Shown: piece after piece, positions 1 through 11,077 of the stretch
How positions within the stretch are numbered: the stretch's first letter is position 1
Layout: every line of letters starts with the position of its first letter
DNA from: Hyposmocoma kahamanoa
Lineage: Eukaryota > Arthropoda > Insecta > Lepidoptera > Cosmopterigidae
Reading direction: 5' to 3'
Length of the DNA stretch: 64,000 nucleotides
Assembly: GCF_003589595.1 (NCBI RefSeq)
Contig: NW_020653852.1
Location: 418,737-482,736 of the forward strand
Made by a program: the position numbers and the translations under genes
The notes under the pieces: model-generated
Database searches by the model: none
What the model was told of the DNA's origin: nothing
The model's input: only the letters and a program-made list of their open reading frames with translations

Positions 1-84
1 TGCGGGCTGCGCGACCTGGTCGCGGAAAGCGGGCGCTCGGGTCTCCGGCGGCGGCGAGCCTCGGCCCCCGGCGCGGCGGCGCAC

Positions 85-187
85 CTGCCCGGCGCGGGCT
101 GCACGCCCTGCTCCTGCTTGAGCAGCTGCAGCTTGCGGCGCAGGTTGAGCTGGTGCCGGTCGCGCAGCCGCGCGCGCGCCATGTGCG
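85..187 (-). CDS. cactin: Cactin exon (LKQEQGV block), last complete exon in the window
   Basis: Acceptor after CCGCAG, donor GGCAG|GTGCGC, ending in phase 2. It encodes AHMARARLRDRHQLNLRRKL and LKQEQGVQ. Bases 1-15 could begin the next exon (CCAG acceptor, in-phase R-S-R-S-P), but too little is visible to be sure. Confidence 0.86.
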
Positions 188-3100
188 CTGCGGAGCAAAG
201 CGCGAGTCAGCGGGGCCGCGGGGGCGCGGGGCGCGGGCGCGACGGAAGGCCGGTACCCTTGAGCTGGCTGAGCAGGCTCTCCCAGTAGCCGACGTCGACG
301 CCGTCGCGGCGCCCGCTGATCTTGTGCTCGATCTGCGCCTGCAGCGCCTCCAGCTGCGCGCCCGTCTTGCCCTTGAAGATCTGCGGAAAGCGGCGGAGTC
401 AGTCGCGCCCCGAGCGCGGGGCGCGGGGCGAGGGGCGCGGGGCACCTGCGTCACGTCGTCGGCCACCGCCCGGTGCACGCCGTCCCTGGCGGGCGCCGGC
501 GCCTTGAGCCGCCGCAGCTTGCCCAGCTCGTCGCGCACGATGGTCGCCACGTCCTCCCAGTACGAGACGTTCGCGTTGTTCTCCAGTTCTTTGTACACCT
601 GCAGCGGAACGAGATCCCGGTGAACCGGACGATACTGTCGAACTGAACATATTTTGATGTTTCGAAACAATTCGCGCCGCACTTTAATGTCCTCGAGGAG
701 GTCCTCGAGGTCCTGCGTCTGCAGGCCGTTGAGGTAGGTGTACGGCTCGTGCATCTCCAGCGCGTCCACGCACTCCTCCGAGCTGACGTACCACGCCAGC
801 AGGTCGATCGGCTTCGCTGTACAGGCAACGAACTGCGCGTTCACTAGTGAACCGAGGTGACGCTGAAGAAACAGGTGTGAGAAAAATGAGAGGGAAGACC
901 TCGTCCGTCGCGGATGCGAATCTGCGAGCGCAGCCGGGCCTGGTGGAGGTGGAAGGCGTCCTCCTGGCGCGCCCAATTGTGGTACTGCAGCGCCTCCTTG
1001 GCGCGCGCCGCCGCCGCCGCCTCGGCCTCTCGGGCCGCGCGCTCCGCCTCGCGCTCCAGCCGGCGCTGCTTCACCTGCACATTCGCCGCACCTCATTCAA
1101 CGCTCATCAGTATCACATAGCCCAAAAGCAATTTCCTACATTTTCCTTGCCAATTATTTACAAATCTAACTACTTACCCTTACATCCTTAAATCGTGATT
1201 ACTAACTAACAACCGAATGAGTACATGGAAAATATTTCTCTAAAAAATTTTAAACAGTACATTTTAATTAATTACCTTCTCCAGTTCAATTTTGTTCTCC
1301 ATTTGTTTCTGTCTGTTGAGAGCCTCCAACTCATCGTGGGACACATTCTTGACACCCTCCTTGGCTAGCTTCTTTGTCCAAACGAATGTATTAGTGAGTG
1401 CCGAGTCACCAAAGGGATTGTCCTGGTTGGTGTAACACTGATATTCGTTGTCCCAACCCATACGCTCCCGACGACGACGCTCCTTCTCCTGCTTTTCACG
1501 CAGACGACGAGCCCTAATAAAAAATTTCTACTTCAAGCTCCATACAACAAAAGTGATAATTGAGCAGTGGTGATTTGTTTTTTTTACCATACTGCTGCAA
1601 TGATGTCATATCACCACATTTTTACCTAAATGGCAAGAAACTGTCAAATATATATTAAAACATGAACAAAAGTTCGAAAAAAATCAAAATTAGCAAACCA
1701 TTGCCATCATTTATCAAGTCCACCAACTTATAACCTGAGATATTGCAAAGATACAGTACCGAGTATTATATCCTGTGCACCACCATGGTTTAAGAAGAAT
1801 ATGGAAATCCATTAATATTTAGACCATACCATCAAGGAAGGTTACAGCAAAAAATTTTAATCTGGTTTCTTATCACCAAAAACAAGTTACCAAGTAACCT
1901 GCTGCATTTACAAAACTATGTCTTATCTTAAACTTGGATCAACAATGTGATTACTGTGATGCTACAGCTAAAATTACATCCATCACAATTTTAGAAAATT
2001 CTCCCTGGCACAATTGCACTATATGATTTATATTTTTGATATGTCACAATAATGTGCAAAACTGAATAAAAGCACGAATCTTGTACTGCAAAGTAGAATT
2101 CTGCCACCGGTAGCTAAAAGAGCGCTTGTGACAAAAACTAAGACCTGAGAAAATAATGTTTAAAGTAGGCAATGAAATTAAAAAATATGTACTTTTCGCA
2201 CCTAATAATATCGACAGGTCGGCCTTTTTTACTGATCACGGCAGCATATGTAACAAATTTTAAAAAGTCATATGCACCCTTTCAACTAACGGTGGCAGAA
2301 TTTATTTATACCAGTTTATTTAGTTATATATTAATCAGACCAAACATGCAAGAAATTTAAGATTTTGTAACAACAACCACAACTTTTTCTTTACGATTTT
2401 AAGAAATAGGATAAGCAAGTTGTGCACTTATGGGAAGGCATGTTGTGGTTGCAGTGCCACTTGGAGCTTTATCGCAAAGATCTGAGGAGCACCGACACTG
2501 CAACCTTTACCCCAAGACATAAAGTTGACAAGTCACATGCTGTAAATGCACAAGAGCACCCTTACACTTCAAAACCGCAATGTAGTAATAACACCATACC
2601 TATTACCGCATTGCGGTTTTTAAGTGCACTTCCTTAGATAAACTCTTTCGCAAGGAGCTGTACTTCTACTATAGTTTGTTTAAATCCATTCTAGATTAAA
2701 GGTAAACACACAGGTCTCAATCAACCACAGACAGTTTAGAGATGGACGGCCAATTGTACTGCCAATTCCAAATTAATTAAATATTTGTGTGACTCAATAT
2801 GTTTAGATGAATCAATTGGAATAACAGTTCTTTTTGTCAATTAACATACATAAGGTATGTGATTTGATGATTAGATACTGAGTGATGATATTTTAATATG
2901 CACTACTAGAATATATGTATAATAAATAAATAATGTCGCGTGTCCTGTGTTGCGGGTGCCATGGACACACACATAGACAACCACAAATTACACCCAAACT
3001 CACAAGAGAAATAATTGTAGGCCATACAACTATTTCTCCCGGCCCAGGAATCGAACCTAGGACCTCTACGTGGCAGTTGTGGCAGGCATGGTAACCGTTC

Positions 3101-3967
3101 AGCCACGGAGGCAGTTAAATATGTGTATATGCATACATGGGACTTAGAAATTATAACCTGTACAGGTTGTAGAGAATTCTGCACATTGATTGATATGGTG
3201 ACTTCTAATAAATATACATAATAAATATTGTTGGAAAAAGTGATATTAAGTTGAAACTTTCAAAATATATGGTGAAAGTGTTATTTATTCAATTTATTGA
3301 GTAATTCATCTAGACTGGATTAAAACGAACCATACTGCAACTGCTATGCAACATGATGCTAAGCAAACATCCTTAGTATAACAATTGCCTAATAAGAGGC
3401 ACTAAACACCTAACATCATGTGGTTAACTTAATACAACTGTTTACCAATATGCAGACTATAAAAACAATGTTAGCCACTGAACATTATAAAATTACATAT
3501 AAAATTAATATAGATATGTTTTATATATCTATATTATACTCAGCACATGCCTTGAAGGACAATCTAGAGCAGAACACTATCTATTATCATTCTGACATTT
3601 TGTAACAATTCTTGTTTTCACATTTTACCTCTTCTCTTCAGGGGTCTCATTGGCTTTCATCATCTCTTTCTGTTTTCTCTTTTCCTCCTTAAGGCGGAGA
3701 CGCTCTGCCTCCAGCCTCTGCAGCAGCTTTAGTTCCTCCTCATCACTATCACTGCTTGTGCTGCTAGATGAATTTCTGTATTTCTTTTTCTTCTTTTTAG
3801 TCTTTTTGTATTTCAATGCCTCTTTTTTCTCCTTCTCTCTACTTGATGACCTGTGTTTATGTCTTACAGGTGACTTGGACTCGTTTCTTTTGTAACTGTC
3901 TCTGTGACGCTCGAGTGAACGACTGCAGGTGCGGTCTCGACGTCTCCTCACTTCATACTTGGAAGAC
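85..3967 (-). CDS. cactin: Cactin homolog, seven exons, partial at both ends
   Basis: Cactin is a conserved nuclear protein of late spliceosomes; in flies it also binds the IkB protein Cactus and affects Rel signalling. Seven minus-strand exons join in phase with GT..AG introns: 3967-3629, 1513-1276, 1074-900, 816-683, 598-446, 380-257, 187-85 (1266 nt, about 422 residues). The N-terminal exon is rich in Arg, Ser and Lys with an acidic serine run (SSSSTSSDSDEEE). Then follow the hallmark blocks YTNQDNPFGDS, KIRIRDGR-like QIRIRDGRAKPIDLLA, MHEPYTYLNGL, IFKGKTGAQLEAL, VGYWESLLSQLKAHMARAR and LKQEQGV, in the order known for the family. The first visible exon begins in mid-codon with no in-frame ATG before its conserved part, so a 5' exon is missing. 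The conserved C-terminal domain lies off the window. Exons below position 1074 are much more GC-rich than the first two. Confidence 0.93.
257..380 (-). CDS. cactin: Cactin exon (FKGKT block)
   Basis: Acceptor TTCCGCAG, donor AAGG|GTACCG, ending in phase 1. It encodes IFKGKTGAQLEALQAQIE and VGYWESLLSQLK. Confidence 0.9.
446..598 (-). CDS. cactin: Cactin exon (VYKELE..DDVTQ)
   Basis: Acceptor CGCTGCAG, donor ACGCAG|GTGCCC; 51 codons in phase 0. It encodes VYKELENNANVSYWEDVAT followed by the conserved helix RDELGKLRRLKA. Confidence 0.9.
683..816 (-). CDS. cactin: Cactin exon (AKPIDLLA block)
   Basis: Acceptor CTGTACAG, donor ATTAAA|GTGCGG. It encodes AKPIDLLAWYVSSEE and MHEPYTYLNGLQTQDLEDLL, both conserved in Cactin. 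Confidence 0.92.
900..1074 (-). CDS. cactin: Cactin exon (charged helix to IRIRDGR)
   Basis: Acceptor TGTGCAG, donor CGAG|GTCTTC, ending in phase 1. It encodes VKQRRLEREAERAAREAE, an Ala-rich stretch, then HLHQARLRSQIRIRDGR. Confidence 0.92.
1276..1513 (-). CDS. cactin: Cactin exon (YTNQDNPFGDS block)
   Basis: Acceptor TTTATTAG, donor GAG AAG|GTAATT, ending in phase 0. It contains ERRRRERMGWDNEYQCY, NPFGDSALTNTFVWTKKL and the start of a long charged helix ending IELEK. This is the most recognisable Cactin block in the window. Confidence 0.93.
2425..2665 (-). repeat. Dispersed repeat copy (family with GAACTC-CTT-GTGAAAGAGTT end) in Cactin intron
   Basis: Read on the minus strand this stretch matches in outline the copies at 26690-26990, 28225-28330 and 49035-49130. 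Shared landmarks are a block like AGTTCTACTGCTACT next to a CTCTTTCACAAGG block, and a long segment with repeated GCAGTG and CTCAGATCTTTGC pieces. It has no coding capacity. It is probably a SINE-like or non-autonomous element. Confidence 0.5.
2925..3117 (-). repeat. tRNA-derived SINE, family 1, copy 1
   Basis: The minus strand begins with a tRNA-like head (CTGCCTCCGTGGCTGAACGG as A box, GGTTCGATTCC-type B box), continues through GAAATAGTTGTATGGCC and GTTTGGGTGTAATTTGTGG, and ends in an ATTATT-type tail. At least five other copies lie in the window. The rest of this Cactin intron (1514-3628) shows no coding signal. Confidence 0.85.
3629..3967 (-). CDS. cactin: Cactin exon (RS/K-rich N-terminal part)
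   Basis: The exon starts after a TTTTTAG acceptor with one nucleotide of a split codon and ends AAGAG|GTAAAA. It encodes an Arg/Ser-rich start, a poly-Lys run and a coiled-coil-like LQRLEAERLRLKEEKRKQ. The split Arg codon completes in the exon at 1513. Confidence 0.88.
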
Positions 3968-6900
3968 CTAAAAAAATAGAAAACAAAAATGTACTAAAAC
4001 GTACATGCTATTGGAGGGTGTTGTTTCTGCTGTCTCTGTTAATGCCTTCAAAAACAAGCTCGACAACTGGCTACGAAAGAGTGAATTAGTGCTAAAAAAG
4101 TGTACTAAAACAACGATATACATTTCAACACTGTGTGATGTAGACATACCAGCAAAAGCTGCTCGTCTACAATCAAATAAATAAAAATAAAACACGTCTG
4201 TTGGTCAAATATGTGTGATTGTCTTATTTACTCTAGCTTTTGGTTTTATGAGATGGTTAATATATTTTATTGTAAACGGGTAGGGCAAATGTTTCATTAC
4301 TAATTTTATTGGATCATTTTATTAGCAATTTGAAAAGAAACATTACTTACATACTCGTTCCAATATTAAACCCGGCACAGTAAGGGGAGACACAATTTTG
4401 AGAATGTCATGCAATCACTCCAAAATTTGGAGTTCAAATCCGGGAAAGTGAAAAGCAAACAATAATAATTAAGTAAACGAGGGCACAAAACAATACTCTT
4501 TGGTGCACAAATTGGAAAGATTTATGAGTGCGTCACGCTAGGGATATGTATAAAATATATATATATGAAAATATCGATATTTTTCATGAAATAATCGATA
4601 CATATTTTGAAACTCGATTCATCAATAACAGATTTTTTCGAGTATCAATTTCGATATTTTTAATCGCAGCCACGGCTAGTGTTTGGTCGGATAAAAACTT
4701 CCACTTTTAAAAAGTCATGTTTCTATGAAAATAAATATTTTTCCTTTATTTTTCCATATAACGTTGTAATCATAGTTTACGTAGTCTGTGGTTGTAATCT
4801 GTCAAAAATTGAAATTACTGAACGAAAACGACATAGGCAACAAAAAGTGGTGGTATGATTGTTGGATTTTTCTGTGACTTTTAGATAATATATTATGTTT
4901 ATTTTTATTTCACGCTGAATAAAACTTCAAAGGTTATTTTTAACGTAGAATATAATATGACTTCGAAATTAAATTTTTCGGGAATATTTATTGAAATTTT
5001 TTGGAAAATTGAGATGGTCAATATAATATATAGCACAAATTATAACGTTAAATTAAAAAAAAAATAATTATAGTAATTATAATTTGAAAGAAATAAAGGC
5101 GCTAAAATACTTTCACTTTGGATTGAAGTACGTTAAGAAAATTAAACTAAATGCAATCTAGCTATAATTTTACAATATTTCAATGTGTCGACTGCCATCA
5201 CGGAAGAAAAATACAATGGAAGTGCCATAAGCTTCGACTATATGCGCCAAAACGCAAACAAACAATAGATAAAGACTATGAAATCTTGATGATGATTGGT
5301 CGTAGTTCCTAATTTAAAAAGACGTAACGAGTCCTGGAACTGTTAATATAATTTAAACTTTACCCAGTTGTTATATCGTTGAAAGTCTTAAGACTTTTTT
5401 TGCAAATTACGACGTTTTGATTTTATTGAAATTTAATACAACGTGCTGCCATCTTGCGGTCAACAGCTGGACTGCGACAAATGACTAACATCTGAACGAA
5501 TAGAAAGTAGTATTAGCTTTTATTTTTATTCCGCGATTTCCTTTCCTCGTTTTTAATTTCATAGTAATATCCATAAACCCAACCAAAGTTCCACAACAAC
5601 AACTGCTACGACAATAATAATTATCCTGAAATCTCGAGAAGCAAGAAAATATTTATTTGGAAGAATTATCAAAAATTTGCAACTCAGTGGAAATTGCATA
5701 TGGCCAGAGGCTGGACGCCATAGTGCCAAACTATAAGAGAAAAAGAAAAAAAATAGTATCTCTTCAAGAAAGAGGACCTTTCGCTGGCACTAGTGATGCA
5801 CAGCGGAATTCTTGTGTTATCGATAAGTGGTAATAATATTGAAGGATTTTTTTCTGTATAATCGCGTTTTACTTTGTTTCCGTTTACTTCGGTATAGAAT
5901 AGCGTTTATTATGTTGGAAATAAAATGAATTGTCCTTGGTTGAAACAATTATAACGTGAAATACTTTCACATATTATTTGTAGCATTTAACATTTGGAGT
6001 GAAACGCGAAATAGCTGATTGATTTATTGATGTTAAATTTCACGCTTGAGAACGCTTAACACTAATGCTATATTTACTACTTAGCGAGTATTATAGTTGT
6101 AGTTATGTTATAAATTATAATTTTGGTTACGTTTTAACACGATTTTGAGCTAATGGTGAAATTTTATTTGGTGGAAAATTTTGTTTGGTGAAGCGATTTA
6201 AATTAAGATATAATTACTTGGATTTATTTAGTATGTTTAGCGTTTGTTTAATAAATAAGTTGTTGTAATATTTGTACATAAAACTAGGAGAAAAAATTAT
6301 TATGAGTGTAATTTACTGTAAATAACAAATGTTAAGTTTTGTGCAAATTGTAAATAGTTAAAGTATGAAGGTAAGCTCATTGATTTATCTTCTATAACCT
6401 GTAACCACCATATGTAATAGTTACAAAACAAATGAAGTCGGTCGTAATAAAAAAATATAGACTATTCTATAGATAGACCATAGATGCTATACTTAACAAG
6501 TTTGCCTTATTATTCCATCCTGGAAAAAATAAAGGATGGTTTCCTTTTTCTATCCTCTAAGGTTTCCATAGTCTAAAAAGTTAGCACGTCTCAACTATTT
6601 CAAGTTTCTTTCGATTCGTTACGTTATCTTATCACACGACTTAGCGCTGCTAAAAATTATAATTTTAGGACATTAAATAGCGCGCTATAAAAATGTAGCA
6701 TTTAGCGCGCTATGCGAATATAGCAGTTAATCTCATCTCTAATATCACAGACCGCATAAATTATGGCATAAATACTCCTAAATACCACATCTAAATAATA
6801 TAACATTTAATCTTTTTAAGCTGATTGCCTTGAAGCCAATGCTTAATAAATTAAAAAAAATATATAACATTCATTCTTTATTTAAACCATGTTTATTTAC

Positions 6901-7338
6901 ATCTCATAAACTCCTCGCCTGATTTCTTTTTCACTTTTTCTCTTTCGAATCCCGTTTCCAAATTACTTTCCATGATATTTTAAGTTCCCCCTTTTAAAAA
7001 CAAGTTAGAGAAAACACTTTGAAAGTGGCTAAAACGCTTACCGCGAAGGGCCAAGGGAAATAAGAAAAAAAATTACCAACAGTCAACATTGGACGGCACT
7101 TGATTGTGACGACATAAAGTTTCTTTTCTGTTAATGACGTTAAATTTGTTGAACGTGAATGTGTAATTTTAATTAAAAACTCTGAAATTAAAGGGAAAAG
7201 TCATAAAAATTGTGATGGTATACTATTTTACAGAGTTTATTCCTACATTTCCAGAGGATTTTAGTGGTGTTACTTATAAGATAAGTCCTAAAAACAAGAG
7301 TTCATTGAGCGTTAAGTGTTGCACTAAAACTTTCGAAA
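3968..7338. other. Divergent intergenic region between Cactin and TBK1/IKK-epsilon
   Basis: AT-rich DNA with no convincing ORF. It should hold the missing 5' exon and promoter of Cactin (minus) and the promoter and leader of the kinase (plus). The sequence alone does not place them. It contains a likely LINE tail at 3995-4190 and a palindromic AT-rich patch with several TCGATA pieces near 4560-4640. Confidence 0.55.
3995..4190 (+). mobile_element. Probable 3' tail of a non-LTR retrotransposon
   Basis: A plus-strand frame reads VNAFKNKLDNWLRKSEL and later DIPAKAARLQSNK, then a stop followed by AAATAAATAAAAATAAAAC. An FKNKLD-type C-terminal stretch just before an A-rich repeat tail is typical of jockey-group reverse transcriptase ends. 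Only the tail is present. Confidence 0.4.
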
Positions 7339-8085
7339 ATGTCTTTCTTGCGAGGTTCAGAAAACTATGTATGGTGTACCACCAGCGTCCTTGGAAAAGG
7401 CGCGACTGGTGCCGTCTTCCAGGGAGTCAATAAAAACAATGGGGAACCAGTAGCAGTGAAAACTTTCAACCAACTTAGTCACATGAGGCCTCATGATGTT
7501 CAGATGAGAGAATTCGAGGTTCTGAAGAAAGTGAAGCATGAGAACATAGTCAAGCTACTTGCTATTGAGGAAGAGCAAGAAGGTCGTGGTAAAGTCATTG
7601 TTATGGAACTTTGCACTGGTGGTAGTCTATTTAATATTTTGGATGACCCTGAAAATACTTATGGCCTTCAAGAGCACGAGTTTCTCTTGGTTCTCGAGCA
7701 TTTAACAGCTGGCATGAAGCATTTGCGTGATAATAATTTAGTACACAGAGATTTGAAGCCAGGGAATATAATGAAGTACATCAATGAGGATGGAACAACT
7801 ACATACAAACTGACTGATTTTGGGGCAGCACGGGAATTGCAAGAAGAAGAGCAGTTTGTATCCTTGTATGGTACTGAGGAATATTTGCACCCAGATATGT
7901 ATGAGCGTGCAGTATTAAGGAAGCCAGTGGGTAAAAGTTTTGGAGCCACTGTGGATCTGTGGTCGATTGGGGTCACTCTGTACCATGTAGCCACAGGACA
8001 GTTGCCATTCAGACCTTATGGTGGGAGAAGAAATAAGGAAACAATGTTTTACATTACTACTAAGAAAGCTTCTGGGGTTATTTCA
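7339..8085 (+). CDS. TBK1/IKK-epsilon exon 1 (most of the kinase domain)
   Basis: The start ATG at 7339 gives [12 protein letters not shown], which fits the family N terminus. The exon has 249 codons and ends GGGGTTATTTCA|GTAAGC. An upstream ATG-led frame around 7215-7433 overlaps this start out of frame. Confidence 0.92.
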
Positions 8086-8423
8086 GTAAGCATTCATTCA
8101 TATCATTTTATAACAAGATAGTGTGTGTGAAATGTAAAACTATTGTATTTAAATTAATCTGTATTTAATTTAAAAATATTTATCATAATGTTTAGGGCAC
8201 ACAAACAACAGAAAATGGACCAATAGAGTGGGCAAGGGAACTCCCATCTCACTGCCAATTGAGTGCAGGGCTCAGGAAACTAGTTACGCCACTGTTAGCT
8301 GGTTTGCTGGAAGTAGACCCTCATAGGATCTGGAGTTTTGACAGGTTCTTTTCTGAAGTGCAGACAGCGACGTCCACGAAGGCAGTGCATATATTTCATG
8401 TTAATAAGGCGACTAGTCTTAAG
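7339..8423 (+). CDS. TBK1/IKK-epsilon family serine/threonine kinase, N-terminal two exons
   Basis: An IKK-related kinase; in animals the family acts in innate immune signalling, autophagy and, in flies, cytoskeleton and caspase control. Exons 7339-8085 and 8196-8423 (both phase 0) encode 325 residues. The kinase domain is complete: glycine loop [11 protein letters not shown] (19-29), VAVK lysine K41, helix-C E58, HRDLKPGN with catalytic D138, DFG D160-G162, and activation loop [16 protein letters not shown], where S175 corresponds to human TBK1 S172. Exon 2 matches the ENGPI-W stretch and the FDQFFAE-like FDRFFSE before the ubiquitin-like domain. The ubiquitin-like, scaffold-dimerisation and C-terminal parts are not found downstream. 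The exact paralogue name cannot be decided because insects usually have one such gene. Confidence 0.93.
8196..8423 (+). CDS. TBK1/IKK-epsilon exon 2 (end of the kinase domain)
   Basis: Acceptor ATGTTTAG, donor CTTAAG|GTAAGT; 76 codons in phase 0. It encodes [17 protein letters not shown] and the last kinase helices. Confidence 0.88.
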
Positions 8424-9027
8424 GTAAGTAGTTATATGATTTTCACTTATTTGCGTAAAATGTGTTTTGTACATCAACAAAGTCTTGGATCAAATATATT
8501 TTCAAATTTTTATGCTGGTATTATATCTTCTACAAGCCATGAGAGCCGAGTATGCTCATGCTCTTTGGTGGCACAGCTGTTAGTACTATGAGCGCTTGAT
8601 GAGGAGGTCGATTCCCGATTTATGCCAATTTAAGAAACGAACATTTCTAAGTTGGTTTTGGTTTCAGTATTCTGGGTTATCGTTGATTTGGTATTCATAG
8701 TACTTACATAGTACAGGATATTCGGCAGTAGTTTGGCATTTTTTCCCCCTAAATACTTCTCTTTGGCATAACTTTCAAGAAAATGAAATCTAACGTAGAG
8801 ACGGTTGACATACAACAACGTTATAATAAGTATCTCATTTCCGCTACATCGGGAAGCATGCTTTACATTTTTACAATTGTGAGATCTTGTACTCGTAATC
8901 TATTACGTTTCCGTATGTTATCTCCATTTGATGGCGTGCGGACGCTTCGGGCTTCGCCCTCCGCGGACCTCGGCCTCCTACCTCAGGTCTTAAGGCTTTG
9001 TTTTAAAAAAATTTAAATAGCAGTTTA

Positions 9028-9640
9028 ATGGTGGCCATAGTTAAAAATTGCAAAAATACATTTTGACCACTAATTATTATCAAACAATCTTAGAAATCTT
9101 TTTTTGCCAATTTTCACTCCGAGCAAAGCAAGTTTTTCAATAGCTATTAACATAAAAAGATACGGCTATATCGAAAAACGGCAGAAACAAAATTTTTACC
9201 CCAAATTGTGATTGAAGCCATGCCATTTTCAGTCGAATTAGAAGAAATTTTTATCTACCGCCAAAAAAGTTTGTATGGCGGCCATATTGAAAAAAGACAA
9301 AAAATAAATTTCGACCGCAAATTATTATCAAACACTTATAGAGATCCCCACATATAGATTTTCAGTTGAATTAGAGCTAATTTTTATTAGTTGTTGAATG
9401 GCGGCCATATTAAAAAATGGCGTAAAACCATTTTTGATCACAAATTATTATCAAGCACTCTTAGAAACCCACACATGCCAATTTTCAAAGGGATCAAAGC
9501 ATTTTTTTTCTGCCGCCAACGAACGCTTCTATGGCGGCCATATTTGAAAATGGCGAAAAATCCCCGAAGATATACGCATACCAATTTTCAGCCGGATCGA
9601 AGCAAGTTTTTCTTCGGCCGCCATCTTGATTTTTTTAACC
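9028..9640. repeat. Degenerate tandem array, about five units of ~123 bp, GGCGGCCAT core
   Basis: ATGGYGGCCATA recurs at 9028, 9275, 9398 and 9531 (spacing 247, 123, 133), with a weaker unit near 9160. Each unit also carries AATTATTATCAA, a CTTAGAAA-type block, CCAATTTTCA and a CGAAGCAAGTTTTT-like block in the same order. The array ends near 9616 in GGCCGCCATCTTGAT. Units have clearly diverged and none is coding. Confidence 0.8.
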
Positions 9641-9843
9641 CAGGCAGTTGACCACTATTAGTCTCTGACATTCCTTCGAGCACCTCCTATATATCTCTAA
9701 TAGTTTCCGTGACAGGAGACTTTGAAATTTGTATGGCGGCCTTCTTATTTATTTGAATTTCGAACAAATTTTACTGCACAAATATTCCCTCCATATGTTA
9801 TAGTTTTTGCAGGCCGTTGATCACTATTTCATATTTTCCACAT

Positions 9844-10090
9844 ACTACGCCCGTCCTGTGCGAGAATACTTAATCCAAGAATATCCTGGGCGTTGGATCG
9901 GGCGACTTGGTCCTATCTTATGGCCGTACTAACGACTTTTGGCTTGGCTTATTGGACTGGATTTAAGTGATCTGCAAACTAAATTGACCTGGCATCACTT
10001 TGGACTGTGAATTGGAGGAATTTCTAAATTGTATCGACTACGCACACGTGCCATTGAAATTCCAAGAAATTGCAACACATAACCTTTTTT
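9844..10090 (+). pseudogene. Relic of a DUF4817-type DDE transposase
   Basis: A frame reads VREYLIQEYPGRWIGRLGPI then LWP. It closely parallels VRDWLDTNYPNKWIGRGGPL then PWP in the transposase at 14786-15880. The SPDL block is lost, and TNDFWL follows where DFHVW-type sequence is expected. It is a short, old fragment with stops. Confidence 0.6.
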
Positions 10091-10574
10091 CGGCACATAG
10101 TAAAAGCGATTATTATGAACAAGAACAATAATCAAGAATTTTAATCTTTCTTAGAAATGGTACCAATATTTTTGGCGCCTAGTTTTATTAAAGTATTATA
10201 CCATTTTGGAATCTTGGTTAGTTGCGTCAATTTTTAAAAAAACTTGCCGCAGTTGTGTCCATACTTTTTTTTTTACAAAACGATGAGTGAAAGTCGACTG
10301 AAGGTAAAAATATTTCAAAATTTTAAGGAAAAAAAATATTTTGATGGATTTTTGTGTAAAACTGCAGGCAAGCAGTACTACTTAGGTGGCCGTTAAAATT
10401 AAAACATCAGAAATATCTGAAAAAATGTGGTCGTGGTGATTCAAAATATCATTAAGGGAGTAAATTTTCGGAGAATAACAATTTTTTTATCGTAATTGAA
10501 AAAAAAATGAGATTTTTTTCTTATTTTTCCTCAAGTAGTTATGCGCAGGTCCACCCTCCAGCGCCCGCTTATCG

Positions 10575-10602
10575 TTGAATTTTGGGACACGCTGTATAAT
10601 GG
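10575..10602. repeat. Possible terminal inverted repeat of a Tc/IS630-type transposon
   Basis: TTTTGGGACACGCTGTATAA is the reverse complement of the TATACAGCGTGTCCCAAAA type of end common in Tc/IS630/mariner-like elements. It lies about 0.5 kb from the transposase relic at 9844 and may be its old end. The partner end was not found. Confidence 0.35.
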
Positions 10603-10926
10603 TATTGATAAAAAGTGAGACAAAGTTATAAAGACTCGAGATAACACCAGCACGCTATGATGGCTGTTTTGACATTTGTCCGCTCATCAAGTTTCGTATT
10701 AATTCATAACTATGTTGAAGGAGCTAATTGCTGTACATTATTGTCAATAGTGATGTGCAGTAAAATTTATGGAATGTATAATTTTACGACACAACTCAGC
10801 ATTTGGTTTTTGAAATTGGAAATCTAAAAAAAATTAAATCTAATACCATCATCACTTATACGATCGCTGGCCAGCACGACTTCTTCAAAACAAAGCTGTT
10901 TCGAATTGACAATATATTAAGTGAAC

Positions 10927-11077
10927 ATAGGAAATGAAACTATTTTTCCGAACTTAAATTGCGTGTATTTGTTTTTTCAGACAAAGAAATATACACGATT
11001 TAAATTGTTCAAAAGTTATTTGTTTGAAAAGACAAATATACGCGATTTAAGTCTGGAAAAATAGTTTCATTTCCTAT
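10927..11077. mobile_element. Fold-back MITE, family A, complete copy
   Basis: The ends are long inverted repeats: ATAGGAAATGAAACTATTTT on the left and its reverse complement on the right. Both continue through TTAAATYGCGTRTATTTGT. The 151-bp element could fold almost completely. Related copies lie at 29032-29090, 37696-37811 and 40357-40470. Confidence 0.8.

Noticed and set aside
153..1191. Open frames on the plus strand opposite Cactin
   Set aside because: They are GC-driven shadows of the minus-strand exons; the minus frames carry conserved Cactin blocks with splice sites.
3968..4195. Minus-strand 75-codon open frame as Cactin 5' exon
   Set aside because: It is hydrophobic and unlike a Cactin N terminus; the plus strand here reads as a LINE tail.
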